This document shows, piece by piece, positions 4,765 through 12,799 of a DNA stretch of 19,398 nucleotides. The notes under the pieces were generated by a model. The model was not told where the DNA came from and searched no databases. It was given only the letters and a program-made list of their open reading frames with translations. Origin of the DNA: Bacteroidales bacterium (GTDB lineage Bacteria > Bacteroidota > Bacteroidia > Bacteroidales > UBA932); NCBI GenBank assembly GCA_023227835.1, contig JALOCI010000049.1, positions 1-19,398 on the forward strand, read 5' to 3'. Both the position numbers and the translations under genes were made by a program. Position 1 is the stretch's first letter. The number at the start of each line of letters is the position of its first letter.

Positions 4765-7365
4765 ATGAAAAGAAAATTCACATTTTTCGGTATTTGTGTA
4801 CTTATGTGTGCACTCGTGCTCTCTCTTGGTTCTTGCCAAAAGGACTATTCAGAGGACATCGATCAACTGAAAGCTGATGTTGCTGCAAATAAACTTGCTA
4901 TCAGTGCTTTGCAGACAGCTATCAATGCTGGTAAATTAGTCACAAATGTTACAGCTAACACTGCTGGCTACTTAATCACTTTCTCTGACAACACCACTAT
5001 CCAGGTTAATCATGGTGCTGCTGGTGCTACCGGCGCAACTGGTGCCCCTGGTGCAACTGGTACTCCTGGCGCAACCGGTGCAACTGGTTTCACTCCAATT
5101 ATAGGCGTGGACGCTCAGGGTTACTGGACAGTTGTTACATCACAAGGTGGAACTCCGGTTCGTATTACCAATCCTGCAGGTGATCCTATCAAAGCTGACA
5201 GTGAGCTTACAGTCGTAGACGGCGTTCTCTATGCAGGTGGCGTTGCTACTGAAGTTGAGATCCCTGAGATTGTTTATAACTCAACTACTAACCAGATTTA
5301 TGTTACTGTAGAAGGTGTTACATACAAACTTCCTTTGTCAGAAGATGTAGTATTCGGTACAGATATCCTTAGCCTTACTTCACCTATCGGAACAACTACT
5401 GCTATCGTAAGCTACGGTCAGGTTCCTACAGCTGCAAATAAGACTCAGGTTAACCCTGTTGCTGCTACAGCTGATGCAGCCGTTGCATGGGCAGGTCTTT
5501 CATACGGCCAGCTTATCCGTTCTGCAGGTAAGGTTCCTGTAATCATTAACCCTGCTGCTGCTTCTATCGCAGGTTATACTTTTGAAATTATTAAACAAGA
5601 CGGTTCTCTTTATAGAATTCAGCCATCTTCTGTATCAGCAGGTTATACTGGCGACTTCGCTCAGTTCCTTACTGCTTCTACAACTAATGGCCTTTACACT
5701 CTTAACCTTACTCCTGCTCTTGCTGATGCAATTGCTGCTGTTGGTACAACTACACAGCTTGCTATCCGTGCAGGTAAGAATGGTCGTGAGATTGTTTCAG
5801 GTTACCAATATAGTGTAAGAGTTCAGGCTGACGTTGAGACTACATTTGGTATGAAAGCTGCTTATGCAGGTACTTATCCTCCTGTATATATCAAGATAGG
5901 TACTCAGAAAGATCTTCTCAGCTTCTTTGACAGAACAGACTTAACTCCTAACAGGACATTGATTCCTACAGATTTCTATAAGAGCGCTGCTGTTATCGAC
6001 CCTATCCCTGGAAACTCTGACGTTGAGGATCTTATCAGCACAACTGCATACAGCACAACAGTAAGTACTGCTACTACAACTGCTACTGTATCTAACCTTA
6101 ATGATAAGGCTGTAAACTTCAAGATCAGAACTTTCGACTGGATTGCTAAGTATAAAGAGACTGCTCTTCAGACAGTATTCTATTCAGCTCTTGACAACGC
6201 TATCAGCGCTATCCCTGTTGGTACTTTCACTCTTACAGCAAGTACTACACTAGGTGCTGACACAAAGACTATTATGTTGACCTCTATGTTCACTGAACTT
6301 GACGCAGTTGGTAAAACTGAGCTTTGGAGAAACCAAGCTACAAACGTTAAGATCGTAAACGTTCCTGCAGGTGTTTCATATCAATTCCTTGATGCAGCAA
6401 ACAATGCTGTTGGTGCTGTAAATGCTACTCTTACAGCTGTTGCTGATGTTCAGGCTATCCGCAAGGTTGCTTTCATCTTCGATGAGACTGTTGCTGTTCC
6501 TAATACTTACAGCACAATGAAACTTACTTTCGCTGATCGTCGTGCTTATTCAACAGATGTATTCTCAGTTAGCATGCCTGTAACTATCGTTAACCCTACA
6601 GTTGACCTTTCAGCTGCTGCAGCTCACAAGGCAAACATGTTCAACGGTCAGGTTCTTACAGTATACGGTACACACCCTACCAACCCAGTTGCTCAGAGTG
6701 CATACCCTACATACTATGACCTGTACAAGGCTTATGTAAATCTTACAGCTAACGCAACTGAAACTCTTCCTGCAATTGGATACAACAACTACAGGTTCGT
6801 TTCAACCGATGCAGTTACAGCTCAGCACCCTAATCCACTTTCAGGTGTACTCAGCGTTAACAGCAACGAGCGTTTCGCAGTAACTAACCTTACTATCTAC
6901 GATAACTATACTGTAGATCTCTACTACTATTACTTCGGTAATACTGACAATAAGGTTAAACTCGAGACTATCACTGTAACTTCTAAGAGTGAGGTTAAAG
7001 AAGGTAACATGGTTGCCCTTACACCTGCATCTCCTGCATTGCCTATACTTCAGGTAACTAACGGTGATCTTGCAACTGTTAAACATTTCGCTCCTTACTA
7101 CAGGATCAACGATTACCTTGGAAACAACCTTGGCGTATTCGCTACAAGAGACGTAAGAGTAGCTGCTGTTACTGCAACTCCTCAGGCTGACCTTGCTCAC
7201 CTTGTAAGTTTGACTCCTAACGGAACAGACTGGGATATCAAGGCTACCAACGCAGTTGCTGAGCTTCCTACAACTTACGTAGATGTACCAGTAGTTGTAG
7301 AAATTACTGACCTCTACAGTGTTAAGAAGTCTTACACTCTCAACATCAGAGTTGTGAAACCGTAA
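4765..7365 (+). CDS. Surface-exposed lipoprotein with DUF4988-like coiled coil and collagen-like stalk
   Basis: This 866-residue protein starts with a lipoprotein signal peptide: basic MKRK, hydrophobic core, and lipobox LGSC with the acylated Cys at 24. The residues after Cys, QKDYSED, match the Bacteroidota lipoprotein export signal (consensus QKDDE-like), which places the protein on the outer face of the outer membrane. Residues about 25-58 look like a short coiled coil, followed by NVTANTAGYLITFSDNTTI, eight collagen-like G-x-y triplets (84-108) and FTPIIGVDAQGYWTV. Together these resemble the DUF4988 / PL29-lyase N-terminal module. The remaining ~730 residues are Ala/Thr/Val-rich, nearly Cys-free and beta-strand-like. 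I recognise no catalytic domain there, so the lyase label should not be transferred. Codon use is strikingly biased (CTT for Leu, CCT for Pro, GCT, ACT, ATC/ATT with very little ATA) compared with both neighbours, pointing to very high expression. A strong terminator follows 24 bp after the stop, so the gene is monocistronic. A coat or S-layer-like role is inference. Confidence 0.85.
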   Translation: MKRKFTFFGICVLMCALVLSLGSCQKDYSEDIDQLKADVAANKLAISALQTAINAGKLVTNVTANTAGYLITFSDNTTIQVNHGAAGATGATGAPGATGTPGATGATGFTPIIGVDAQGYWTVVTSQGGTPVRITNPAGDPIKADSELTVVDGVLYAGGVATEVEIPEIVYNSTTNQIYVTVEGVTYKLPLSEDVVFGTDILSLTSPIGTTTAIVSYGQVPTAANKTQVNPVAATADAAVAWAGLSYGQLIRSAGKVPVIINPAAASIAGYTFEIIKQDGSLYRIQPSSVSAGYTGDFAQFLTASTTNGLYTLNLTPALADAIAAVGTTTQLAIRAGKNGREIVSGYQYSVRVQADVETTFGMKAAYAGTYPPVYIKIGTQKDLLSFFDRTDLTPNRTLIPTDFYKSAAVIDPIPGNSDVEDLISTTAYSTTVSTATTTATVSNLNDKAVNFKIRTFDWIAKYKETALQTVFYSALDNAISAIPVGTFTLTASTTLGADTKTIMLTSMFTELDAVGKTELWRNQATNVKIVNVPAGVSYQFLDAANNAVGAVNATLTAVADVQAIRKVAFIFDETVAVPNTYSTMKLTFADRRAYSTDVFSVSMPVTIVNPTVDLSAAAAHKANMFNGQVLTVYGTHPTNPVAQSAYPTYYDLYKAYVNLTANATETLPAIGYNNYRFVSTDAVTAQHPNPLSGVLSVNSNERFAVTNLTIYDNYTVDLYYYYFGNTDNKVKLETITVTSKSEVKEGNMVALTPASPALPILQVTNGDLATVKHFAPYYRINDYLGNNLGVFATRDVRVAAVTATPQADLAHLVSLTPNGTDWDIKATNAVAELPTTYVDVPVVVEITDLYSVKKSYTLNIRVVKP
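5014..5088 (+). repeat. Collagen-like G-x-y repeat
   Basis: Eight consecutive Gly-x-y triplets plus a closing Gly occur at residues 84-108 of the surface lipoprotein: GAA, GAT (five times), GAP and GTP. At the DNA level the 9-bp units are related but vary in synonymous codons (GGT/GGC, GCA/GCT/GCC, ACT/ACC), so slippage is possible but not favoured. No triplet carries charged residues, and the run is short for a stable triple helix. It may act as a flexible spacer between the lipid-anchored coiled coil and the exposed domains. Confidence 0.85.
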
Positions 7366-7388
7366 TTAAACATACATTTTTGATATTA

Positions 7389-7419
7389 GGAGCACCTTTC
7401 GAGGTGCTCCTTTTTTTTT
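7389..7419 (+). terminator. Strong intrinsic terminator after the surface lipoprotein gene
   Basis: A perfect 9-bp stem, GGAGCACCT with AGGTGCTCC, closes a TTCG tetraloop and is followed directly by nine T residues (7411-7419). It begins 24 bp after the TAA of the lipoprotein gene and insulates copA from that gene's heavy transcription. Confidence 0.95.
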
Positions 7420-7476
7420 GTGTAAATCTGAACAATCATATCTACTGTCTGTTTATACCTCCATATAGTGAACGTT

Positions 7477-9726
7477 ATGAAAAGAAGCTATCCTGTAAAG
7501 AATCTAAGTTGTGCAAACTGTGCAATTGGTGTAGAAAAGAAGTTAAATCAGCAGAAAGGTGTAAAAAGTGCAAATGTCAATTTTGCTTCCGCCATTGCTT
7601 TGATTGAATATGATCCGGCTCTGACCGGACCCGAAAAATTGAGAGACGCTGTAAGGTCGATTGGATATGATATGATAGTTGAGGGAAATGAAGAGGATCT
7701 GTTAACAAAGCAAGATGAGGAAGCCGAAAAGGAGTTCCGGATATTAAAGAGAAAAACCATATACGCATGGGTATTCTCTATATTAATAATGGCGATATCT
7801 ATGAGTCATCTGAGCAGTTGGTTTAATTATCTGCAGCTGGCTCTGGCAATTCCTGTGATTGTGGTGTTCGGAAGAGACTTTTATATAAGGGGGTGGAAAC
7901 ATGCTGTCAACATGAGCCCTAATATGGATACTTTGGTCGCTTTAAGTACATCAATAGCCTTTCTTTTTAGTCTTTTCACAACATTTTTCCCCTCTTTCTG
8001 GGAACAAAGAGGTATGGATGTAATGCTTTACTATGAAGCCTCCACAATGATTATAGCTTTTGTCCTTTTAGGGAAGCTATTGGAGGAGAGGGCCAAGGGA
8101 AAGAGCTCCTCTGCAATCAGAAATCTTATGGGTTTGCAGCCGAATGAGGCGACTGTTGTGCAGAAAGCTGACGACGGAACTCTTGCTTATGTTATTAAAA
8201 AAATGGCTGATCTTAAAATTTCAGATATGATTCTGGTAAAGCCAGGTGAGAGGATTGCTGTTGACGGGGTTGTGGCAGAAGGTGAGTCTTTTGTGGACGA
8301 GAGTGCTGTTACTGGAGAATCTGTCGCTTTAGAGAAAAGAGCGGGGGATAAGGTTGTTTCAGGCAGTATAAACATTAATGGATCTTTAATATTTAAAGCT
8401 GAAAGGGTCGGGAAGGATACTGTACTTTCGCAAATTATAAAAGTTGTAAGGGAATCCCAGGCAAGTAAGGCTCCTGTCCAGAGGATCGTTGACAAGGTGG
8501 CTTCTATCTTTGTACCTGTGGTTGCTTTTGTGTCTATTCTGACCTTTGTGTTATGGATTACACTAGGGGGAGGAGAGATGTTTCCAATGGCATTGGTTGC
8601 TTCTATCTCTGTTCTTGTAATTGCATGCCCGTGTGCAATGGGTCTGGCTACTCCTACTGCTCTTATGGTTGGAATAGGTAAGGCAGCACAAAATCACATT
8701 CTGATTAAGGATGCTACGGCAATAGAACAGATGAGAAGAGTTGATACCGTGATACTCGATAAAACTGGCACTATAACTACAGGAAAACCGGTCGTTACGG
8801 ACTGGATGTGGATGGATAATAGTGAGTCTGCCTACTCCGGATATACAAGAGAAGAATTCAGATCTGCAATTGCATCAATGGAGAAAAGATCTGAGCACCC
8901 TCTTGCTTCAGCAGTTGTGAGTTTTCTTGAATCCGAAGGTGTATTGCCAACAGAAAACCTTGAATCATTCGAGATTACAGTTGGTCACGGTGTATCTGCA
9001 TCTTTCAGAGGAAAAAAACTTTGGGCAGGCAATCTCAGACTGGCTCTGGAAAGATGCGGTGAGGACTATATATCAAAGAAGGAGTCATTCAAAAGTGAGG
9101 GAAAGAGTATTCTTTTCATGGGGATTGAGAATAGATGTGTTGCAATTGCTGCCATTGCCGATGAGGTTAAAGAGAGTTCGGCAGAGGCTGTGAAAGAGTT
9201 GAAACGTCTCGGAATCGAAATTCACATGCTTACCGGTGATAGTGAGGCAGTGGCTTCAAATGTGGCAAAAAACACCGGGATTTTGTATTATTTATCAGGA
9301 GTCCTGCCGGCAGAGAAACAGGCGTATGTGGCAGATTTACAGCGACAGGGAAGGGTAGTGGCTATGGTTGGCGACGGGATTAATGACAGTCAGGCCCTCT
9401 CTGTTGCCGATGTGAGCATTGCAATGGGAAAGGGAACCGATATTGCCATGGATGTTGCTATGATGACACTTATAACCTCTGATTTGAGACTTCTTCCTGC
9501 TGCATTTGCCATATCCGGCAGGACAGTCAGGCTTATACACCAAAATCTGTTTTGGGCCTTTTTTTACAATGTTGTAGGCATTCCGATAGCGGCAGGGTTG
9601 CTATACCCGTTTACGGGAATAATGCTAAACCCCATGATTGCAGCGGCAGCCATGGCGTTTAGTTCTGTATCGGTTGTACTTAACAGTCTCCGTTTAGGAA
9701 GATTCAATTACCATCCAAAAGGATGA
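7477..9726 (+). CDS. copA: Cu(+)-exporting P1B-1-type ATPase
   Basis: This 749-residue inner-membrane pump expels cytosolic Cu(+) using ATP. Residues 1-70 form one heavy-metal-associated domain with the Cys-x-x-Cys pair in LSCANC. TM segments follow. The actuator loop carries TGES at 279-282, the TM6 metal site is CPC at 384-386, and the phosphorylation motif is DKTGT with Asp428. SEHPLA marks the nucleotide-binding domain and GDGIND lies at 632-637. TM7 has YN (YNVVGIP) and TM8 has MAFSS, the residues that define the Cu(+) subgroup rather than Zn/Cd. I chose the ATG at 7477. An in-frame GTG nine bases upstream is possible. No copper chaperone or regulator gene is adjacent. The 3' end overlaps the converging WlbA-like gene by 19 bp. 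Confidence 0.95.
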   Translation: MKRSYPVKNLSCANCAIGVEKKLNQQKGVKSANVNFASAIALIEYDPALTGPEKLRDAVRSIGYDMIVEGNEEDLLTKQDEEAEKEFRILKRKTIYAWVFSILIMAISMSHLSSWFNYLQLALAIPVIVVFGRDFYIRGWKHAVNMSPNMDTLVALSTSIAFLFSLFTTFFPSFWEQRGMDVMLYYEASTMIIAFVLLGKLLEERAKGKSSSAIRNLMGLQPNEATVVQKADDGTLAYVIKKMADLKISDMILVKPGERIAVDGVVAEGESFVDESAVTGESVALEKRAGDKVVSGSININGSLIFKAERVGKDTVLSQIIKVVRESQASKAPVQRIVDKVASIFVPVVAFVSILTFVLWITLGGGEMFPMALVASISVLVIACPCAMGLATPTALMVGIGKAAQNHILIKDATAIEQMRRVDTVILDKTGTITTGKPVVTDWMWMDNSESAYSGYTREEFRSAIASMEKRSEHPLASAVVSFLESEGVLPTENLESFEITVGHGVSASFRGKKLWAGNLRLALERCGEDYISKKESFKSEGKSILFMGIENRCVAIAAIADEVKESSAEAVKELKRLGIEIHMLTGDSEAVASNVAKNTGILYYLSGVLPAEKQAYVADLQRQGRVVAMVGDGINDSQALSVADVSIAMGKGTDIAMDVAMMTLITSDLRLLPAAFAISGRTVRLIHQNLFWAFFYNVVGIPIAAGLLYPFTGIMLNPMIAAAAMAFSSVSVVLNSLRLGRFNYHPKG

Positions 9727-10682
9727 CTAGCTAAAGGTAGTCTGGCAAAAGGATGATAGTCTCCCTTCAAGCCTATAGGCTGGGCCACTTCGATGTCGTG
9801 CACTATCTCAATAGATGGACGAGCATCTGAAATTCCGAAGCCCTCTCCTTTGAGTATCTTCTTGTATGACTCTGTGTGAAGATCTGCAAATCCATCTGTG
9901 AAATCAAGGGTTTTACCATCAATGGTGATTGCCCTGTAGATTCTCTGTCCGGTTGCGCTGATTTCAGGCGGCAGGGTATCTGAATTTATGCTGAGAAAAT
10001 ATCTTACTCTTGCTTTTTCCAATTCAAGGTATCCGGCTACTCTGTCATGTGTCTTGATGTGGACTACATTCTTTGATACTTTGCCGAAAATCCACTGGAA
10101 CATATCATAGAAGTGAATACCAATGTTTGTGGCAATACCGCCGCTTTGAAGTGGATTCCCCTTCCAGCTTGTATAGAACCAGCTTCCGCGGGATGTTGTG
10201 TAGTTAAGATCAATATCGTAGATCTTGTCCTTAGGACCCTCCTCTATCTGTTTTTTGAGACCAAGTATGATTTCGTGGTAACGTAGCTGTAAAATGGTGT
10301 TTACCCTCATTCCGCTGGCTTTTTCCGTTAACTCAAGGTCATCGAGATTTTTTGGATTGAGTACCATTGGTTTTTCAGTAATCACATTGGCTCCGATCTT
10401 CAGACCGTAGCGTATGTGTGCATCATGCAGGTAGTCAGGCGTGCATACTGACAGATAATCAACACCTTTGCCGGCACTCTTAAGTTTTGAGAGATGACGG
10501 TCAAAAAGTTCGAATTGGTTGAAGTATGAGCACTCCGGGAAGTAACTGTCCAGAAGCCCGACGCTGTCAAAAGGATCAATGCATGATACCAGATTGTTTC
10601 CGGAATTCTTTATTGCTTTCAGGTGTCGTGGAGCTATATAGCCGGCAACACCCATTAATGCGAATTGTTTTACTGTTTCCAA
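9708..10682 (-). CDS. wlbA: WlbA/WbpB-like UDP-GlcNAcA 3-dehydrogenase, second copy
   Basis: This Gfo/Idh/MocA-family NAD(H) oxidoreductase (about 324 aa) should oxidise C3 of UDP-N-acetylglucosaminuronic acid, the step before 3-amination. The N-terminal Rossmann segment FALMGVAGYIAPRH is near-identical to WlbA proteins. Other landmarks are SVCTPDYLHDAHIRYG, TEKPMVLNP (catalytic-type Lys104), SWKGNP, GIHFYDM and a KGDYHPFARL tail. Start choice is unusual: by alignment with the paralogue immediately upstream, residue 1 should lie four or so codons before FALMG. No ATG exists there, so I used a TTG at 10680-10682, 22 bp after the upstream stop. The only nearby ATG (codon 10) would remove the first beta-strand. 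It is co-directional with, and probably in the same operon as, the first copy. The stop end overlaps copA. Confidence 0.88.
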   Translation of the reverse strand: METVKQFALMGVAGYIAPRHLKAIKNSGNNLVSCIDPFDSVGLLDSYFPECSYFNQFELFDRHLSKLKSAGKGVDYLSVCTPDYLHDAHIRYGLKIGANVITEKPMVLNPKNLDDLELTEKASGMRVNTILQLRYHEIILGLKKQIEEGPKDKIYDIDLNYTTSRGSWFYTSWKGNPLQSGGIATNIGIHFYDMFQWIFGKVSKNVVHIKTHDRVAGYLELEKARVRYFLSINSDTLPPEISATGQRIYRAITIDGKTLDFTDGFADLHTESYKKILKGEGFGISDARPSIEIVHDIEVAQPIGLKGDYHPFARLPLASHPFGW

Positions 10683-10704
10683 GTTGTTAATTTTTTCTCT
10701 TTTA

Positions 10705-11703
10705 TTACCAGCCGAATGGATGAGGTGTCTTTTCAAGACGTGCATACGGGTGATAGTCACCCTTAAGGCCAATCGGTGTGGCGTTCCGGATGTCGTGTAC
10801 TATCTGTATGCATTTACGGGCATCTTCCAGCCCGAATCCATTGCCATTGAGGATATGTTTGTATGATGTGGTGTGCAGTTCAGTGAATCCTTCAGAGAAT
10901 TCAACCTCCTGACCCTCCATCATAAGTGATCTGTATGTCCTTTTGCCGGCATCCTTGGCTTCCTGTGGCAATGTATTTACGTTAATGCTGAGAAAGTACC
11001 TGACACGAGCCTTCTCGAACTCCAAATATCCTGCCACACGGTCGTGGGAATATACATGAACAATATTTTGTTTTACCTCTCCGAAAATCCAGCCTAGCAT
11101 ATCATAAAAGTGAACGCCGATATTGGTTGCAACACCACCGCTCTTGCGGGGATCTCCTTTCCAGCTTGTGTAATACCAATTTCCCCTGGATGTTATGTAT
11201 GTAAGGTCAACATCATAGATCTTATCTTTAGGGCCTTCATCAACTCTTTTCTTGAGGGCAATTATGGCATCATGAAGTCTGAGTTGAAGTATATTGTATA
11301 TTTTATGTCCGGTCTCTTTCTGTGCAAATTCGAGTGCATCAATGTTCCATGGATTAAGTACCAGCGGTTTTTCGCAAATTACGTCTGCCCCGGCTCTGAG
11401 GCCAAACCTGATGTGGGCATCGTGAAGATAGTTGGGAGTGCATACAGATACGAAATCAAGCTTGCCTTTTGGATAATCCTCTTTCACTACTCCGCTTTCA
11501 GAGACAGCACGTTTTTTTGAAATGTGTCTCTCAAAAAGTTCATATTGGCTGAAAAAGGCACATTTAGGAAAAAAGGAGTCAATTATTCCTACGCTGTCAT
11601 TAACGTCATAAGCTGCGATCAGATTATTCCCCGTATCCTTTATTGCCTTCATGTGGCGAGGAGCGATATATCCGGCTGCGCCTATTAATGCAAAATTTTT
11701 CAT
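10705..11703 (-). CDS. wlbA: WlbA/WbpB-like UDP-GlcNAcA 3-dehydrogenase, first copy
   Basis: This 332-residue oxidoreductase closely matches the WlbA/WbpB pattern: MKNFALIGAAGYIAPRHMKA at the NAD-binding start, SVCTPNYLHDAHIRFGL, CEKPLVLNPWN (Lys112), SWKGDP, GVHFYDM and KGDYHPYARL. In the known pathway WbpA makes UDP-GlcNAcA, WbpB oxidises C3, WbpE aminates, WbpD acetylates and WbpI epimerises. Only WbpA- and WbpB-like genes are in this window. Compared with the second copy, this protein has roughly 12 extra residues after HISKK (about 64-80), and overall identity is about 60% by eye. I chose the ATG at 11701-11703. The frame upstream of it codes for the 40-bp gap to rmlB and part of rmlB. 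It follows rmlB on the same strand. Confidence 0.92.
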   Translation of the reverse strand: MKNFALIGAAGYIAPRHMKAIKDTGNNLIAAYDVNDSVGIIDSFFPKCAFFSQYELFERHISKKRAVSESGVVKEDYPKGKLDFVSVCTPNYLHDAHIRFGLRAGADVICEKPLVLNPWNIDALEFAQKETGHKIYNILQLRLHDAIIALKKRVDEGPKDKIYDVDLTYITSRGNWYYTSWKGDPRKSGGVATNIGVHFYDMLGWIFGEVKQNIVHVYSHDRVAGYLEFEKARVRYFLSINVNTLPQEAKDAGKRTYRSLMMEGQEVEFSEGFTELHTTSYKHILNGNGFGLEDARKCIQIVHDIRNATPIGLKGDYHPYARLEKTPHPFGW

Positions 11704-11743
11704 TATATTTTTTGTAAACTGCGGCAAAGATAAGTAAAAATAG

Positions 11744-12799
11744 CTATTGATGGCTGTACATCTCCTGGTAGTATTTCTGGTAATCACCGGAAGTCACATT
11801 ATCCAGCCACTCCTGGTTGTTGAGATACCATTGAACAGTCTTTTCAAGACCCTCTTCAAACTGAAGTGAAGGCTCCCATCCGAGTTCATTGTGTAGTTTT
11901 GAGGAGTCAATGGCATATCTGAGATCGTGGCCGGCCCTGTCTGCGATATATGTTATGAGAGAGTCGCTTGTTCCCTCTTTTCTTCCGAGATGCCTGTCCA
12001 CTATGCGAATAAGAAGCTTTATAAGGTCAATATTCTTCCACTCGTTGAACCCTCCTATATTGTATGTTTCTCCGTTTTTTCCCTTGTGGAAAAGAAGATC
12101 GATTGCTGCCGCATGATCATCTACATAAAGCCAGTCACGCACATTTTCTCCTTTTCCATACACCGGGAGAGGCTTGTTATGACGAATGTTGTTTATAAAC
12201 AGAGGAATCAATTTTTCCGGAAATTGGTAGCTGCCGTAATTGTTTGAACAGTTAGAGATTATTACTGGTAAACCATATGTGTCATGGAAAGCCCTTACAA
12301 AATGGTCTGAAGATGCTTTTGAGGCAGAGTAAGGTGAATGGGGTTCGTAACGGGTGCTTTCTGTAAAAAGTGTTGTATTGTCACTAAGAGAACCATAAAC
12401 CTCATCTGTGGAAACATGATAGAAAAGTTTCCCTTCATAACTGTTTTCCCATGATACTCTGGCAGCCTGAAGCAGGGAGAGTGTGCCGACAACATTTGTC
12501 ATGGCGAAAGAGAACGGGTCCTTGATAGATCTGTCAACATGTGATTCTGCTGCAAGATGTATCACTCCGTCAATTTTCATGGTGTCGAAAATGCTCTTTA
12601 TATGGTCAAAATCGCAGATGTCTCCCTTTACGAATGTGTAGTTTTCTCTCTTTTCTATGTCTTTAAGATTGGCAAGATTGCCGGCGTATGTCAACTTGTC
12701 AAGGTTGATTATTCTGTACCCGGGATATTTGTTAACCATAAACCGGGTAAGATGTGAGCCGATAAAACCGGCTCCTCCTGTGATCAGTATGTTTCTCAT
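11744..12799 (-). CDS. rmlB: dTDP-glucose 4,6-dehydratase
   Basis: This 351-residue short-chain dehydrogenase-type enzyme converts dTDP-glucose to dTDP-4-keto-6-deoxyglucose with bound NAD. Visible motifs are GGAGFIGSH at 8-16, HLAAESHVDRSI at 81-92, the catalytic TDEVYG at 131-136 (Asp132, Glu133) and YSASK with Tyr157 and Lys161. NCSNNYG and the WLYVDDH segment are also typical of RmlB. The ATG at 12797-12799 overlaps the rmlD stop by one base (TGATG), so translation is probably coupled. An alternative GTG one codon earlier is less likely. Length is normal for the family. Confidence 0.97.
   Translation of the reverse strand: MRNILITGGAGFIGSHLTRFMVNKYPGYRIINLDKLTYAGNLANLKDIEKRENYTFVKGDICDFDHIKSIFDTMKIDGVIHLAAESHVDRSIKDPFSFAMTNVVGTLSLLQAARVSWENSYEGKLFYHVSTDEVYGSLSDNTTLFTESTRYEPHSPYSASKASSDHFVRAFHDTYGLPVIISNCSNNYGSYQFPEKLIPLFINNIRHNKPLPVYGKGENVRDWLYVDDHAAAIDLLFHKGKNGETYNIGGFNEWKNIDLIKLLIRIVDRHLGRKEGTSDSLITYIADRAGHDLRYAIDSSKLHNELGWEPSLQFEEGLEKTVQWYLNNQEWLDNVTSGDYQKYYQEMYSHQ

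Noticed and set aside
5014..5088. Collagen-like DNA repeat considered as a CRISPR or minisatellite array
   Set aside because: Units are 9 bp, protein-coding in frame, synonymous codons vary, and no spacers are present.
5582..5818. Leu-rich frame inside the surface lipoprotein gene
   Set aside because: It is the +1 shadow of repeated CTT/GCT codons in the real gene.
4765..7365. Assigning polysaccharide lyase (PL29) activity to the surface lipoprotein
   Set aside because: Only the N-terminal non-catalytic module resembles PL29-associated proteins. No lyase motif could be identified in the remainder.
7420..7476. Copper-responsive operator upstream of copA
   Set aside because: No convincing dyad or CueR/CsoR-like site and no TAnnTTTG element was found in the 57 bp between terminator and start.
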